A stretch of DNA of 64,000 nucleotides from Deltaproteobacteria bacterium (GTDB lineage: Bacteria; Myxococcota_A; UBA9042; PHBI01). A model generated the notes under the pieces. It saw nothing but the letters and a program-made list of their open reading frames with translations, was not told the DNA's origin and did no database searches. The stretch covers positions 496,001-560,000 of the forward strand of contig JACKFA010000001.1 in NCBI GenBank assembly GCA_020632715.1. The letters are read 5' to 3'. A program made the translations under genes and the position numbers. Each line of letters begins with the position of its first letter. Within the stretch, counting starts at the first letter, position 1. Below are positions 16,422 through 25,841 of the stretch, in pieces.

Positions 16422-17129
16422 ATGCTCGACACGACCTGGCTCGCGCAGACCTTCTCCCCAGCGCACCTCGGCGCCGCCGCGCTCGCCGCCCACCGCGCCG
16501 CCTTCGCGGCCCACCCGGCCCACGTCATCCACCTCGACGGCGTCCTCGCCCCCCACGTCGCCGCCGACGTCACCCGCTTCCTCGCCGCCGAAGCCGAGTT
16601 CACCACCGGACACGGCCTCCTCACGCGCTACGGCTTCATCCCCGAGGACGAGTTCCTCGCCGCCCCCGAGGCCGAGCGCTTCTTCCGCTACGGCTCCGTC
16701 GCCCGCGTCGCCGGCCCCGCCACGAAGACCCCCGCCTTCCGCGCCTTCGCCGCCCTCGTCGCCGCCCTCGGCGACCCCCGCGCCCGCGCCCTCTTCGCCG
16801 CCCTCACCGGCCGCGACCTCGGCGGCTTCACCGTCAGCGCCCGCCGCATGGCCGCCGGCGACTTCCTCGTCCCCCACGCCGACGACGTCGGCGGCCGCGA
16901 GCTCTCCTTCGTCATCTACCTCTCGCCCGGCTGGGAGCCCGCCTGGGGCGGCGAGCTCCGCCTCGACGCCGGCGACCGCACCTACCCCCACGTCGTCGCG
17001 CCCCGCTACAACTCCATGGTCGTCTTCGACGCCCGCACCTGGCACGTCGTCGCCCCCTTCCGCTCGGGCCTCGGCGACCACGCCCGCTACACGATCGGCG
17101 GCTGGTTCATGGCCGCCGACGCCATCTGA
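16422..17129 (+). CDS. 2-oxoglutarate/Fe(II)-dependent oxygenase, prolyl-hydroxylase-like
   Basis: 235 residues. The double-stranded beta-helix iron triad is visible: His152 and Asp154 (PHADD) and the distal His208 (TWHVV). A later Arg in HARYTIGGWF would bind 2-oxoglutarate. ELSFVIYLSPGWEPAWGGEL is the typical strand pair of the prolyl 4-hydroxylase-like superfamily, so hydroxylation of a protein or small-molecule substrate in the cytoplasm is likely. No signal peptide. The substrate cannot be told from sequence or neighbours. It appears monocistronic, with its own start-proximal promoter. Confidence 0.88.
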   Translation: MLDTTWLAQTFSPAHLGAAALAAHRAAFAAHPAHVIHLDGVLAPHVAADVTRFLAAEAEFTTGHGLLTRYGFIPEDEFLAAPEAERFFRYGSVARVAGPATKTPAFRAFAALVAALGDPRARALFAALTGRDLGGFTVSARRMAAGDFLVPHADDVGGRELSFVIYLSPGWEPAWGGELRLDAGDRTYPHVVAPRYNSMVVFDARTWHVVAPFRSGLGDHARYTIGGWFMAADAI

Positions 17130-17196
17130 CCCGCGCGCCGACGGCCCCTCCGCGCCCCCCCGACGCCCCCCGGTTCCACCCCGCCGGTCGCGATTC

Positions 17197-17225
17197 TTGG
17201 TCGCGCGCGCCCCGTCCGGTATGGT
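17197..17225 (+). promoter_or_regulatory. Sigma-70-like promoter for the SGNH hydrolase operon
   Basis: TTGGTC (17197-17202), an optimal 17-base spacer and TATGGT (17220-17225). The -10 box ends nine bases before the ATG at 17235, and there is no ribosome site, so the transcript is probably leaderless. Confidence 0.6.
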
Positions 17226-17234
17226 CCCCGGACC

Positions 17235-18047
17235 ATGCGGACCGCCCAGACCCCGATCCTCGCCGCCGCGCTCGCGGCCGGCCTCGCCCTCGGCGCCCTC
17301 CCGACGCGCGCCCGCGCCGAGCGCGCGCCGAGCTACTGCCCCGACCTCGACGACAGCGTGCGCGCCTACGCCATCGGCAGCTCCACCCTCGGCAACGCCC
17401 TCGGCCCCATCCTGAAGGACGAGCTCGCCGCCGACGACATCCCCTTCAGCCGCTACGGCAAGGCCTCCTCCGGCCTCGCCCGCCCCGACTTCCACGACTG
17501 GGTGAAGCTCGCCCCCGGCCTCATCCGCCGCCACCGCCCCGACGTCGTCGTCGTCTCCCTCGGCACCAACGACTACCAGGACCTCTTCCACCACGGGAAG
17601 TGGGTCTCCACCACCAGCGACCGCTGGGACACCCTCTACCGCGCCCGCGTCGACCGCCTCCTGAAAGAGGTCGGCGGCGACGGCCGCCTCGTCGTCTGGG
17701 TCGGCAACACCGCCTTCGACGGCAAGCGCGCGAAGCGCATGGCCCCGCGCGTCGCCAAGATCATCAAGGCCGCCGTCCGCGCCTACGCCAAGGCCGGCGG
17801 CCACGCCGTCTACGTCGACGCCTACCACAAGACCGCCGACCGCCACGGCGAGGCCCTCACGCGCGCCGTCCTCCCGGGCTCGGGCTCGAAGAAGAAGGTC
17901 AACATCCGCCACCCCGACGGCGTCCACCTCACGCACGACGCCGTGCGCTGGCTCCTCGCCGAGCCCGTCCTCACCGCGGTCCGCGCCTGCCTCCCGAGCG
18001 ACGACGCCGCCCGCGCCGACGACTCCGCCGACGAGAGCGGGGGCTGA
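17235..18047 (+). CDS. Exported SGNH/GDSL hydrolase (DUF459-like)
   Basis: 270 residues with an N-terminal Sec signal peptide (cleavage near residue 29, ARA-E). SGNH blocks are in order: IGSSTLGNAL with the nucleophile Ser near 49-50, a conserved GKASSGLARPDFHDW segment typical of the DUF459 group, GTND at 110-113, and the Asp228-x-x-His231 pair in HPDGVHLT. Known DUF459 relatives sit near peptidoglycan or exopolysaccharide acetylation genes, so periplasmic deacetylation is a reasonable guess only. It heads a run with the next lipoprotein gene (three-base gap) and the multihaem cytochrome. Confidence 0.85.
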   Translation: MRTAQTPILAAALAAGLALGALPTRARAERAPSYCPDLDDSVRAYAIGSSTLGNALGPILKDELAADDIPFSRYGKASSGLARPDFHDWVKLAPGLIRRHRPDVVVVSLGTNDYQDLFHHGKWVSTTSDRWDTLYRARVDRLLKEVGGDGRLVVWVGNTAFDGKRAKRMAPRVAKIIKAAVRAYAKAGGHAVYVDAYHKTADRHGEALTRAVLPGSGSKKKVNIRHPDGVHLTHDAVRWLLAEPVLTAVRACLPSDDAARADDSADESGG

Positions 18048-18050
18048 CCC

Positions 18051-18593
18051 GTGACGGGGCGCGCGCGGGCCGCCGTCGTGCTCCTCGCCCTCGCGCCCCC
18101 CCTCGCCGGCGCCTGCGAGAACGTCGTCGGCTACGAGTGGGTCGACCCGCCCATCTCCCTCGGCGACACCGCCGGCGCCGACGCGCCGGGCGCCCCACCC
18201 CACGTCGAGCTCGGCTTCTACGCGGAGCTCGGCTACCGCGCCCTCGAGGACGGCGATCCCTGCCCCATCGTCTACGGCCTCCAGGGCGGCACCTGGGTCA
18301 TGCCCGCCGTCCGCACGACCGGCCTCGGCGGCTACCCGCGCGTCGCCTGCCACCTCGACACCGCCGCCGGCGAGCGCGTCGGCGACGCCGTGACCCAGGT
18401 CCGCCTCTACCTCGCGACCGACGGCGCCCTCGAGGTCCAGTCCTTCCCCATCGCCATCCACCACGCCCCGCCCCGCCAGGACGAGGACGTCGACGACCTC
18501 GGCGGCGAGCCCGCGACGCTGACCTGCGACCTCGACGACCTCGCCGGGAACAGCGCGAGCGCCGCCGTCGACGTGGTGCTCGTTGCGCCCTGA
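18051..18593 (+). CDS. Probable lipoprotein of unknown function
   Basis: 180 residues from a GTG start three bases after the SGNH gene. The N-terminus has a basic start, a hydrophobic stretch and PPLAGAC, a weak but plausible lipobox with Cys as lipidation site. The mature part is acidic and beta-rich with four further Cys residues. No family is recognised. Its 3' end overlaps the TTG start of the cytochrome gene by 11 bases, so the two are probably co-translated and may work together in the envelope. Confidence 0.75.
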   Translation: MTGRARAAVVLLALAPPLAGACENVVGYEWVDPPISLGDTAGADAPGAPPHVELGFYAELGYRALEDGDPCPIVYGLQGGTWVMPAVRTTGLGGYPRVACHLDTAAGERVGDAVTQVRLYLATDGALEVQSFPIAIHHAPPRQDEDVDDLGGEPATLTCDLDDLAGNSASAAVDVVLVAP

Positions 18594-20715
18594 TCCCCGC
18601 CCCCTCGCCCTCGCCCTCGCCGCCGCGCTCACCGCGGCCGCGGGCTGCACCGACGTCGTCGAGCAGCGCGTCTTCCACCGCTCGGCCTGCGAGGTCTGCC
18701 ACGCCCCCCTCGTCGCCGGCGAGCCCCACGGCATCGAGACCGCCCACCCCTGGCACTACGTCGCCTGCACCACCTGTCACGGCGGCCAGGACCGCGTCTG
18801 CGACGGCGAGCTCGGCGGCACCGACGACGCCCCCACCTGCGACGGCGACTGGGTCTACGACAAGGACCGGAGCCACGTCTCCCCGGGCGGCGGCCCCCGC
18901 TACCTGAAGAACCTGAGCCCCGCCGCCCTCGACGCCGTCCCCCCCGACTACCTCCGCTTCGTGAACCCGGGCGACCTGCGGGTCGCCGACAGGACCTGCG
19001 GCCTCTGCCACCAGGCCGAGGTGAAGGCCCTCCGGACCGCCACCATGCGCCACACCGCGGGCGAGCTCGCCGTCGCCCGCTTTCGCGCCGGGAAGCAGGG
19101 CTCTCCGCTGCCCGTCGCCGCCGCCGTCGACGTGGCCGACCCCGACGCCGAGGCCGGCGGCGCCTGCGCCGTCGCCGCCCTCACCCGCTTCGACCCGCCC
19201 CCCATCGCCGTCGCGAGCGACGCCCCGCGCGACGCCCCGACCGTCGCGAACGCCGTCGACCAGCTCCTCGCGAAGTCCTGCCTCGGCTGCCACCTCGCCT
19301 CCTTCGGCGAGAACCGCGCCCCCGGGAGCTTCCGCTCCTCCGGCTGCACGAGCTGCCACATGCCCTACAACCTCGACGGGCGCTACCTCGGCGACGATCC
19401 GCGCGTCGACCGTGAGGCCCCGCCCCACCCCGCCCGCCACGAGCTCGTCGCCGCCCCGCCGAGCTTCGCCTGCACCGCCTGCCACCACGACGGCGCCCGC
19501 GTCGGCCCGAGCTACGAGGGCTACCGCGAGCGCGGCGGCGGCGCCGGCCCCGCGCACCCCGGCATCATGGGGGTCGCGCTGTACGGGAACGACGCCAACT
19601 TCTACGTGACCGACGAGGACACCACCAACGACTGGGACGAGACCCCGCCCGACGTGCACTTCACCGCGGGCCTCCGCTGCGCCGACTGCCACGACGGCGC
19701 CGACGTCCACGGCGACGGCCACCTCGCCGCCGACCTCCAGTGCGCCTCGAAGGCCACCTGCGAGGGCTGCCACGGCACCGCCCGCGCCCGCGTCGCCCTC
19801 TCGCCGAGCCGCCCGCGCCTCTTCGAGCGCGACGGCCGCGTCTTCCTCCGCACGGTCGCGGCCGGCGTCGAGCTCGAGGTGCCGCAGGTCGTCGACGCGG
19901 TCACCCCCGGGAGCCCGCGCTTCACCGAGCGCGCCGCGGTCGCCATGGGCGTCGCCGCGAGCGGCGCGAGCCACACCGACAGCGTCGCCTGCGCGACCTG
20001 CCACTCGGCCTTCGTCCCGAGCTGCTACGGCTGCCACGTCACGGTCGACCTCACCGAGGCCGACGTCTACCAGGCGACGGGCGCGACCGTCCCGGGGCGC
20101 GTCACCGCCGAGCGCGGCGCGGTCGCCCTCTACGACCTCGTCCTCATGCGCGACGAGACCGGCCGCTACGCCCCGAGCATGCCCGCCGAGCGCCTGTTCG
20201 TGACCCTCCTCGAGCCCGACGGCGCCGGCGGCCGGGTCGCCCGCTTCCGCGAGCGCCCGCGCGCCTTCACGACCGACGACGGGCGCGTCATCGCCGGCTT
20301 CGGCCAGCGCGCCGTCTCACCGCACACGATCCAGCGGACGAGCCAGCTCGGCAACTGCGACCGCTGCCACGCGGTCGGCTCCGCCGCGGACCCCGAGAAC
20401 GCGGCCCTCCTCGACCTCACCTACGGCTTCGGCACCGACCGCTTCGACGTCGTCGCCTGCCCCCCGGGCGACGACGCGCCCTGCGACGACCTCGCCGCTG
20501 ACGGCGTCACCTACCGGCTCGACGCGGTCGTCGACCGCGAGGGGCGCCCGCTGGTGGCCGTCGGGCACGGCACGTCGCGCCCGCTCACGCTCGCGGAGAT
20601 GGCGCGGATGCGCGCAGTCGTGGTACCCGCCGAGACGCCCGTCCCGGACGACGCGCGCGAGGACCCGGCGTGGCCGGGGCCGCTCCCGCCCGCGGCGCCC
20701 GGGCCGAGTCCTTGA
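18583..20715 (+). CDS. Undecahaem (11 x CxxCH) lipoprotein c-type cytochrome
   Basis: 710 residues. The N-terminal ALALAAALTAAAGC is a lipoprotein signal with Cys at about residue 20. Eleven CxxCH haem-binding motifs are visible in order: CEVCH, CTTCH, CGLCH, CLGCH, CTSCH, CTACH, CADCH, CEGCH, CATCH, CYGCH and CDRCH. Many other His residues could be distal ligands. The role is electron transfer in the periplasm or at the outer membrane. The only in-frame start that gives a full signal peptide is TTG at 18583, which overlaps the upstream gene by 11 bases. No neighbouring porin or quinol oxidase of the Mtr/Omc kind is present, so partners are unknown. Confidence 0.92.
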   Translation: MRPDPRPLALALAAALTAAAGCTDVVEQRVFHRSACEVCHAPLVAGEPHGIETAHPWHYVACTTCHGGQDRVCDGELGGTDDAPTCDGDWVYDKDRSHVSPGGGPRYLKNLSPAALDAVPPDYLRFVNPGDLRVADRTCGLCHQAEVKALRTATMRHTAGELAVARFRAGKQGSPLPVAAAVDVADPDAEAGGACAVAALTRFDPPPIAVASDAPRDAPTVANAVDQLLAKSCLGCHLASFGENRAPGSFRSSGCTSCHMPYNLDGRYLGDDPRVDREAPPHPARHELVAAPPSFACTACHHDGARVGPSYEGYRERGGGAGPAHPGIMGVALYGNDANFYVTDEDTTNDWDETPPDVHFTAGLRCADCHDGADVHGDGHLAADLQCASKATCEGCHGTARARVALSPSRPRLFERDGRVFLRTVAAGVELEVPQVVDAVTPGSPRFTERAAVAMGVAASGASHTDSVACATCHSAFVPSCYGCHVTVDLTEADVYQATGATVPGRVTAERGAVALYDLVLMRDETGRYAPSMPAERLFVTLLEPDGAGGRVARFRERPRAFTTDDGRVIAGFGQRAVSPHTIQRTSQLGNCDRCHAVGSAADPENAALLDLTYGFGTDRFDVVACPPGDDAPCDDLAADGVTYRLDAVVDREGRPLVAVGHGTSRPLTLAEMARMRAVVVPAETPVPDDAREDPAWPGPLPPAAPGPSP

Positions 20716-20766
20716 TCCCAAGCCCCCCGACGACCTAAGTTGAGTCGGATCGACGCAGGGTAGCGA

Positions 20767-21177
20767 ATGACGCCGTACAAGCTCGGGATGATCGCCGCCG
20801 TGGCCGCGGCCGCCATGATCCTCGTCCAGCTCGCAGGCTACGAGTGGTTCCTCGTGCGGATCGGCGACTTCACGCTCCCGCTCTGGGTGCTCGCGGCGCT
20901 GTACGCCGGGCTCCAGTTCCTGCAGTGGCAGGTCACGAAGAAGAAGCTCGTGCTCTCCGACGCGGAGGTCGCCCAGTGGGGCGACAAGCTCGAGCAGGCG
21001 ACGCCCGCCATCGTGCGGATGTACGGCCAGCGGAAGCCCATGAAGGAGGTCGCCGCCGAGGTGCAGGCGACCCACGGGATCCCGCCCGACATCACGCTGC
21101 GCTACATCATCGCGCTCGCCCAGCACGCGCGACAGCCCGGGGCCCTCGACGACGACGGAACCACCGGCGGAGCATGA
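20767..21177 (+). CDS. Small membrane protein with cytoplasmic tail, unknown function
   Basis: 136 residues. Two transmembrane helices (about residues 7-25 and 34-52) are followed by a soluble, charged, helical region and a flexible GTTGG-type end. No family recognised. A likely promoter is TTGATC (20712-20717), 17 bases, CTAAGT ending at 20740; GCAGGG precedes the ATG. It lies four bases before the large lipoprotein gene, so they are probably co-transcribed. Confidence 0.75.
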   Translation: MTPYKLGMIAAVAAAAMILVQLAGYEWFLVRIGDFTLPLWVLAALYAGLQFLQWQVTKKKLVLSDAEVAQWGDKLEQATPAIVRMYGQRKPMKEVAAEVQATHGIPPDITLRYIIALAQHARQPGALDDDGTTGGA

Positions 21178-21181
21178 TCCC

Positions 21182-24118
21182 ATGAACGACTCCAGCACTC
21201 CCGGCCGTGGGCGCGTCACCGCCCACATCATCGGCGTCCTCGGCCTCGTCGGGCTCCTCGGCGCGCTACCGGCCTGCGACGGCGGCGGCGCCAAGGGCGC
21301 GGTCGACGTCGTCTCCGACACGACGCCCGCGGCGCCTGCGCTCGCGCGCGTCGAGACCACCGTCACGCCGGACGTCGTGAGCGCCGGCGAGAGCGTGTCG
21401 GTGGCGTGCCGCGCGCTCGACCAGTACGACGCCGACTTCGAGGCGAGCCTCGCGTTCGAGGTGTACGACGCGAACGGGCACCTCGCGAGCGACGGCGTGA
21501 CGGTCGCGGGCGACGAGGTGTCCTTCACGGTGGCGGGCTCGTTCCGCGTCATGTGCGTCCACGAGGGGCCGCCGCGCGTCGAGGACACGTCGCCCGTCGA
21601 GGTCGTCGTGGAGGCCGGGGGCGCCGTCTCCATCCAGACGAGCCTCTTCCTGACCGACCTCACGGCCGGCCAGACGGTCTCCGTCGGCTGCACCGTGAAG
21701 GACGCGAACGGGAACGCCGCGAGCGCCGAGACGACCGTGCGCGTGTCGCCCGAGGACGGCGCGACCGTCACGGGCCGGAGCGTGCGCTTCACGGGCGCCG
21801 GCGCGTACAGCGTCGTGTGCGCGCTCGCCGACGGGAGCCTCGTGGGCGACGACCCCGTCGCCGTCACGGTGAGCCCGGGGCCGCTCAAGGTGCTGCGGAC
21901 GGTCCTGACGCCCGACACCATCCACCCCGGCGAGCGCGTGGCCGTCACGTGCCCGGGGGAGGACGCCTTCGGGAACCCCGTCGCGCTCGAGAAGATCATC
22001 ACCCTCCCGGTCGACGGCCTCGACGCGACCGACGCCTCGCGCATGACGCTCACGACGACGCGCGCCGGGAACTACCCCATCACCTGCGTCCCGAAGGAGA
22101 TCTGGGTCACCCCGGCCGAGGTGCCCGCGACGCTCACGGTGCTCGCGGGCGACCCGACGCGCCTCGCGCTGGTCATCACGCCAGACCGCCAGGTCTACGC
22201 CGTCGGCGCCTCGGTCCTCGTGACGCCGACGCTCGAGGACGCGTGGGGCAACGCGCTGACCGACCTCGCCGAGAGCGTGCCGGTCGAGGCGCGCTTCGGC
22301 GGCGTGCTCGAGGAGACCGTGCACGGCGGCGAGCGCGTGCACCTCGACACCGAGGGCTTCTGGGACCTCTCGGCGGCCACGGGCGCGCCCTGGAACCTGA
22401 CCGCGACGCGGCGGCTCGCGGCGGACGCCTCCGCGCCGTCGATCGACGTCACCTACCCCGCGCGCGGCGCGATGATCACGACCAACGGCAGCACCATCAC
22501 GCTCTCGGGCGTCGTGCGCGACGCGACCGGCGGCCTCGCGAGCGTGCGCGTGAACGGCGTCCCGCAGGCCATCACGACCGGGCAGCAGGAGCTCACGCTC
22601 GCGATCCCGTTCTCGGCACGGCACGGCCTCAACACCATCGCCATCGAGGCGACCGACGTCGGCGGGCAGACCACGAAGATCGCGCAGAGCTTCCTCGCGG
22701 CGCCCGGCTGGAAGAAGATCGGCGAGCGCTTCGCGCGCGGCGTGCTCGTGCACCTCGACAAGAAGTTCCTCGACGACGGCGTGCGCGGGCCGAAGCTCGA
22801 CGACCTCGTCGAGATCCTCGGGCGCGTGCTCGCGGGCTTCGACATCGCGAGCTTCATCCCGTCGCCGGTCGTCTCCTACGCCGGCTACGACGTGTACCTC
22901 GAGAACCTGCGCTACGACGCGCCGATCCTCGCGCTCACCCCGGCCGACGGGAAGCTGCGGCTCGACATGACGATCCCGAACCTCGCGGTCGACGTCGACG
23001 CGCAGGGCTTCATCGACGTCAGCGGGCGGGTCACGGTGAACAAGATCCACATCACGATGGACCTCGCGCTCTCGGTCGACCAGAGCGGCAACCCGCGCGT
23101 CACCGCCGGCACCACGGTGGTCGACGTCCAGGGGCTCAACATCGACGTGCACTGGTCGATCAACTGGCTCATCAACTTCTTCGAGGACGACGTGCGCGAC
23201 GCCCTCGCCTCGTCGTTCACCGACACGCTGAAGCAGCAGGTGCCGCCGGCCTTCCAGGACGCGCTCGCCGCGCTCTCCATCGAGCAGACCTTCCAGGTCC
23301 CGGCGTTCTTCCCGGGGATGCTGCCCATCAACATCGACCTCGCGGCCAAGCCGACGGCCATCCGCGCGACGCTCGCCGGGCTCGACCTCGACCTCGGGAG
23401 CCGTGTGTCGACCGCGAAGCGCGTGCCCTGGTCGGCGCCGGGCTCCTTCGTGCGCGGCGGCTGCTTCGGCGCGGACGACGGCGAGCCGACCTGGGCGAGC
23501 GGGAAGCGCATCGGCTTCGGGCTCACGACCGACCTCCTGAACCAGATCCTCTTCGCCGCGTGGTGGGGCGGCGCGCTCGAGATCACGATGGGCGAGGAGC
23601 AGTTCGCGGGGATGGACCTCGGCAACGTCCCGGTGTCGGACCTCTCGGTCGTCGTGTCCGGCCACATGCCGCCGGTCTTGACGGACTGCCTCGACGATCA
23701 GCTCCACCTGCAGATCGGCGAGCTCCAGGTGGCGCTCTCGCTGAGCTTCGGCGGGCAGCCGATGAACGTGACGATGGTGATGGCGTTCGAGGCGCTCGCG
23801 AACGTATCGGTCTCGCCCGAGGGCGAGCTCGGCCTGTCGCTCGGCGCGATCAACCCCGGCGACGTCGTCATCGACGTCACGAGCGTCGACTCGCCCCTCT
23901 TCTCGATCGAGACGGAGGACGCCCTCGTGCAGCTCCTGCGCGAGCAGCTCCTCGGGCAGCTCCTGACGCAGATCGCCGGGCAGAGCCTCGCCGGCTTCCA
24001 GCTCCCCGAGATCGACCTCGGGCAGGTCTCGCCGGCGCTCTCGGGGCAGGTCATCAGCATCCACGACATCGCGCTCGAGCGGCAGCGCGGCTACGTGACC
24101 CTCCAGGGGAGCCCCTGA
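21182..24118 (+). CDS. Large surface lipoprotein: Ig-like N-terminal half, TULIP/BPI-like C-terminal half
   Basis: 978 residues. A lipoprotein signal ends in ALPAC (Cys near residue 31). Residues of about 45-420 look like four tandem beta-sandwich domains of 85-100 residues (ETTVTPDVVSAGESVSVAC-like openings repeat); about 420-520 fits a further Ig/cadherin-like domain. From about 520 to the end the alternation of amphipathic strands with helix segments (LINFFEDDVRDALASSFTD), an internal Cys pair and a final LPEIDLG segment resemble the tubular lipid-binding (TULIP/BPI) fold. If so, it would bind or move lipids at the outer membrane. That fold assignment is an inference. Its stop overlaps the CTG start of the S41 protease gene. 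Confidence 0.8.
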   Translation: MNDSSTPGRGRVTAHIIGVLGLVGLLGALPACDGGGAKGAVDVVSDTTPAAPALARVETTVTPDVVSAGESVSVACRALDQYDADFEASLAFEVYDANGHLASDGVTVAGDEVSFTVAGSFRVMCVHEGPPRVEDTSPVEVVVEAGGAVSIQTSLFLTDLTAGQTVSVGCTVKDANGNAASAETTVRVSPEDGATVTGRSVRFTGAGAYSVVCALADGSLVGDDPVAVTVSPGPLKVLRTVLTPDTIHPGERVAVTCPGEDAFGNPVALEKIITLPVDGLDATDASRMTLTTTRAGNYPITCVPKEIWVTPAEVPATLTVLAGDPTRLALVITPDRQVYAVGASVLVTPTLEDAWGNALTDLAESVPVEARFGGVLEETVHGGERVHLDTEGFWDLSAATGAPWNLTATRRLAADASAPSIDVTYPARGAMITTNGSTITLSGVVRDATGGLASVRVNGVPQAITTGQQELTLAIPFSARHGLNTIAIEATDVGGQTTKIAQSFLAAPGWKKIGERFARGVLVHLDKKFLDDGVRGPKLDDLVEILGRVLAGFDIASFIPSPVVSYAGYDVYLENLRYDAPILALTPADGKLRLDMTIPNLAVDVDAQGFIDVSGRVTVNKIHITMDLALSVDQSGNPRVTAGTTVVDVQGLNIDVHWSINWLINFFEDDVRDALASSFTDTLKQQVPPAFQDALAALSIEQTFQVPAFFPGMLPINIDLAAKPTAIRATLAGLDLDLGSRVSTAKRVPWSAPGSFVRGGCFGADDGEPTWASGKRIGFGLTTDLLNQILFAAWWGGALEITMGEEQFAGMDLGNVPVSDLSVVVSGHMPPVLTDCLDDQLHLQIGELQVALSLSFGGQPMNVTMVMAFEALANVSVSPEGELGLSLGAINPGDVVIDVTSVDSPLFSIETEDALVQLLREQLLGQLLTQIAGQSLAGFQLPEIDLGQVSPALSGQVISIHDIALERQRGYVTLQGSP

Positions 24119-25834
24119 CCAAGGCCCTCCTCGCCGTCGCGCTCCTCGGAGGCGCGGTAGGCTGCGGGCGCGCGAAGGCCCCCGCGACCGCGGCGGGGAC
24201 CCGCGTCGACGGCGACGCGAGCGCGATCGTGGCCCCGCCCGCCGCCGAGGACGACGCCACGGGCGCGGCCGGCGGCGAGGCGCCCGGCTCCCTCGCCGAG
24301 GCGTGGCGCGAGACCGGGCTCCGCTTCGAGCAGGCCGCCGAGGCGCTCACCGCCGAGGCGTGCGAGGGCGGCGACGAGCGGGGCTTCCTCGCCTGCGTCC
24401 ACGGCCTCGACGCGGCCGTCCGCGCGGCGCGTCCGGGGGTCCGTCTCGCGCCGGCGACGAGCTCTGCTGCAGTGCAGCAATTCGGAGCCATCTCGATCGT
24501 CACGACCCACGATGACGAGCCCGAGAGCGATGTTGCACTGCGGGATACCCTCGCCGCGTGGCGCGCGCTCTTCGCGCGGGCGGCGCCGCGCGTCGACTGG
24601 GCCGCCGCGGTACGCTGGCTGCGCGACGGCCTGTCCCCCGACGACGAGGCGCGCGTCACGGCGGCTGCGATGAACGGCGCCCTCCGGACGGCGCTCGACC
24701 CCTTCCACCGCCTCGTCCCGACCGCGTGGGAGGAGCGCCGGCGGGAGGCCCACGGCGTCGCGACCGAGGGGGTGGGCCTCGTCGCGGAGCGGCGCGGCGA
24801 GGAGCACGTGGTGGTGCGGGTCTTCCCGGGCGGCCCTGCCGCGGGCGCCGGCGTGGTCGCGGGCGACGTCGTGACGACCGTCGACGGCGAGGCCGTCCGG
24901 GACTGGACGAGCGACGCGCTGGCGGCGCGGCTCGAGGGGCCGCCGGGGACCGAGATCGCGCTCGGGCTCCGCGGGCGTGACGAGGTCGCCCGCGTGATGA
25001 CGCTCGTCCGCGCGCGGGTCGAGGTGCCGTACGTCTCGTGGGGGGTCCTCACGCTCGGCGAGGGCGACGACGCGGTGACGGTCGGCTATCTCGGCGTCCG
25101 GAGCCTCTTCTCGGAGTCCCTCTGCGCCGACCTCGACGCCGCGCTCGCGACGCTCGCGGCGGAGGGCCCGGACGCGCTCGTGCTCGACCTGCGGGGCGAC
25201 GTCGGCGGGCTCGTCACGGCGGCGACCTGCGCGGCGGGGGCCTTCCTGCCGGCCGGGACGCTCGTCGCGCGGCTCGTGCCCGCGACGCCGGCCGACGGCG
25301 ACGCGCCGGTCGACGCGACCACGACCGGCCCACCGCGCTCCGGGCTGCCCCTCGTGGTCATGGTGGACGGCGACACCGGCAGCGCCGCCGAGATCGTCGC
25401 GGGGGCCCTCCAGGAGGCGGCCCGCGCCGTGGTCGTCGGCACGCGCACCTACGGCAAGGGCACGGTGCAGCTCCCGGCGGCGTTCGGCGGGGCGCGCGGC
25501 GTGACCTTCTACCGCACGGCGGGCCGCTACCGCCTCGCGAGCGGGCGGGAGCTGCACCTCGTCGGGGTCGTGCCGGACGTCGACGTGGCGCCGGAGGTCA
25601 CCGACGTGGGCGTCGCGCGCGCCTACCTCGAGGCGCTCCGCGACCCGCGCGACGAGCTCGCGGGGGCCCCGCCGAGGACGCGGCCGCCGCTCCCCGAGGC
25701 GCGGACGCGCTGCGCGGCCCGACTCGCCGCGGCGAGCGTGCAGGCGCGCGGCCCGGCGGGACCCGGAGGCGCCGAGCGCGCCGGTGGTCCGCGCCGCGGC
25801 GCTCGCCGCGTGTGGCGTGGACGCGGCGCGCTGA
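24115..25834 (+). CDS. S41-family (C-terminal processing) serine protease lipoprotein, with probable frameshift near the 3' end
   Basis: The signal peptide LTKALLAVALLGGAVGC begins exactly at CTG 24115, which overlaps the preceding stop (CTGA) and follows AGGGGAG; no ATG, GTG or TTG fits. Lipobox AVGC. A PDZ domain covers about residues 220-300 (GVGLVAERRG..., PGGPAAGAGVVAGDVV). The S41 core follows: DLRGDVGG, catalytic Ser423 (GSAAE) and Lys448 (TYGKGTVQ), both intact, so it should be active in the periplasm. The original frame continues to 26004, antisense across cheR, with arginine-rich sequence. A shift to the other frame at about 25755-25765 gives APVVRAAALAACGVDAAR and TGA at 25832-25834 with G/C third positions. 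An indel or sequencing error is likely. Confidence 0.82.
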
Positions 25835-25841
25835 CCCAGGC

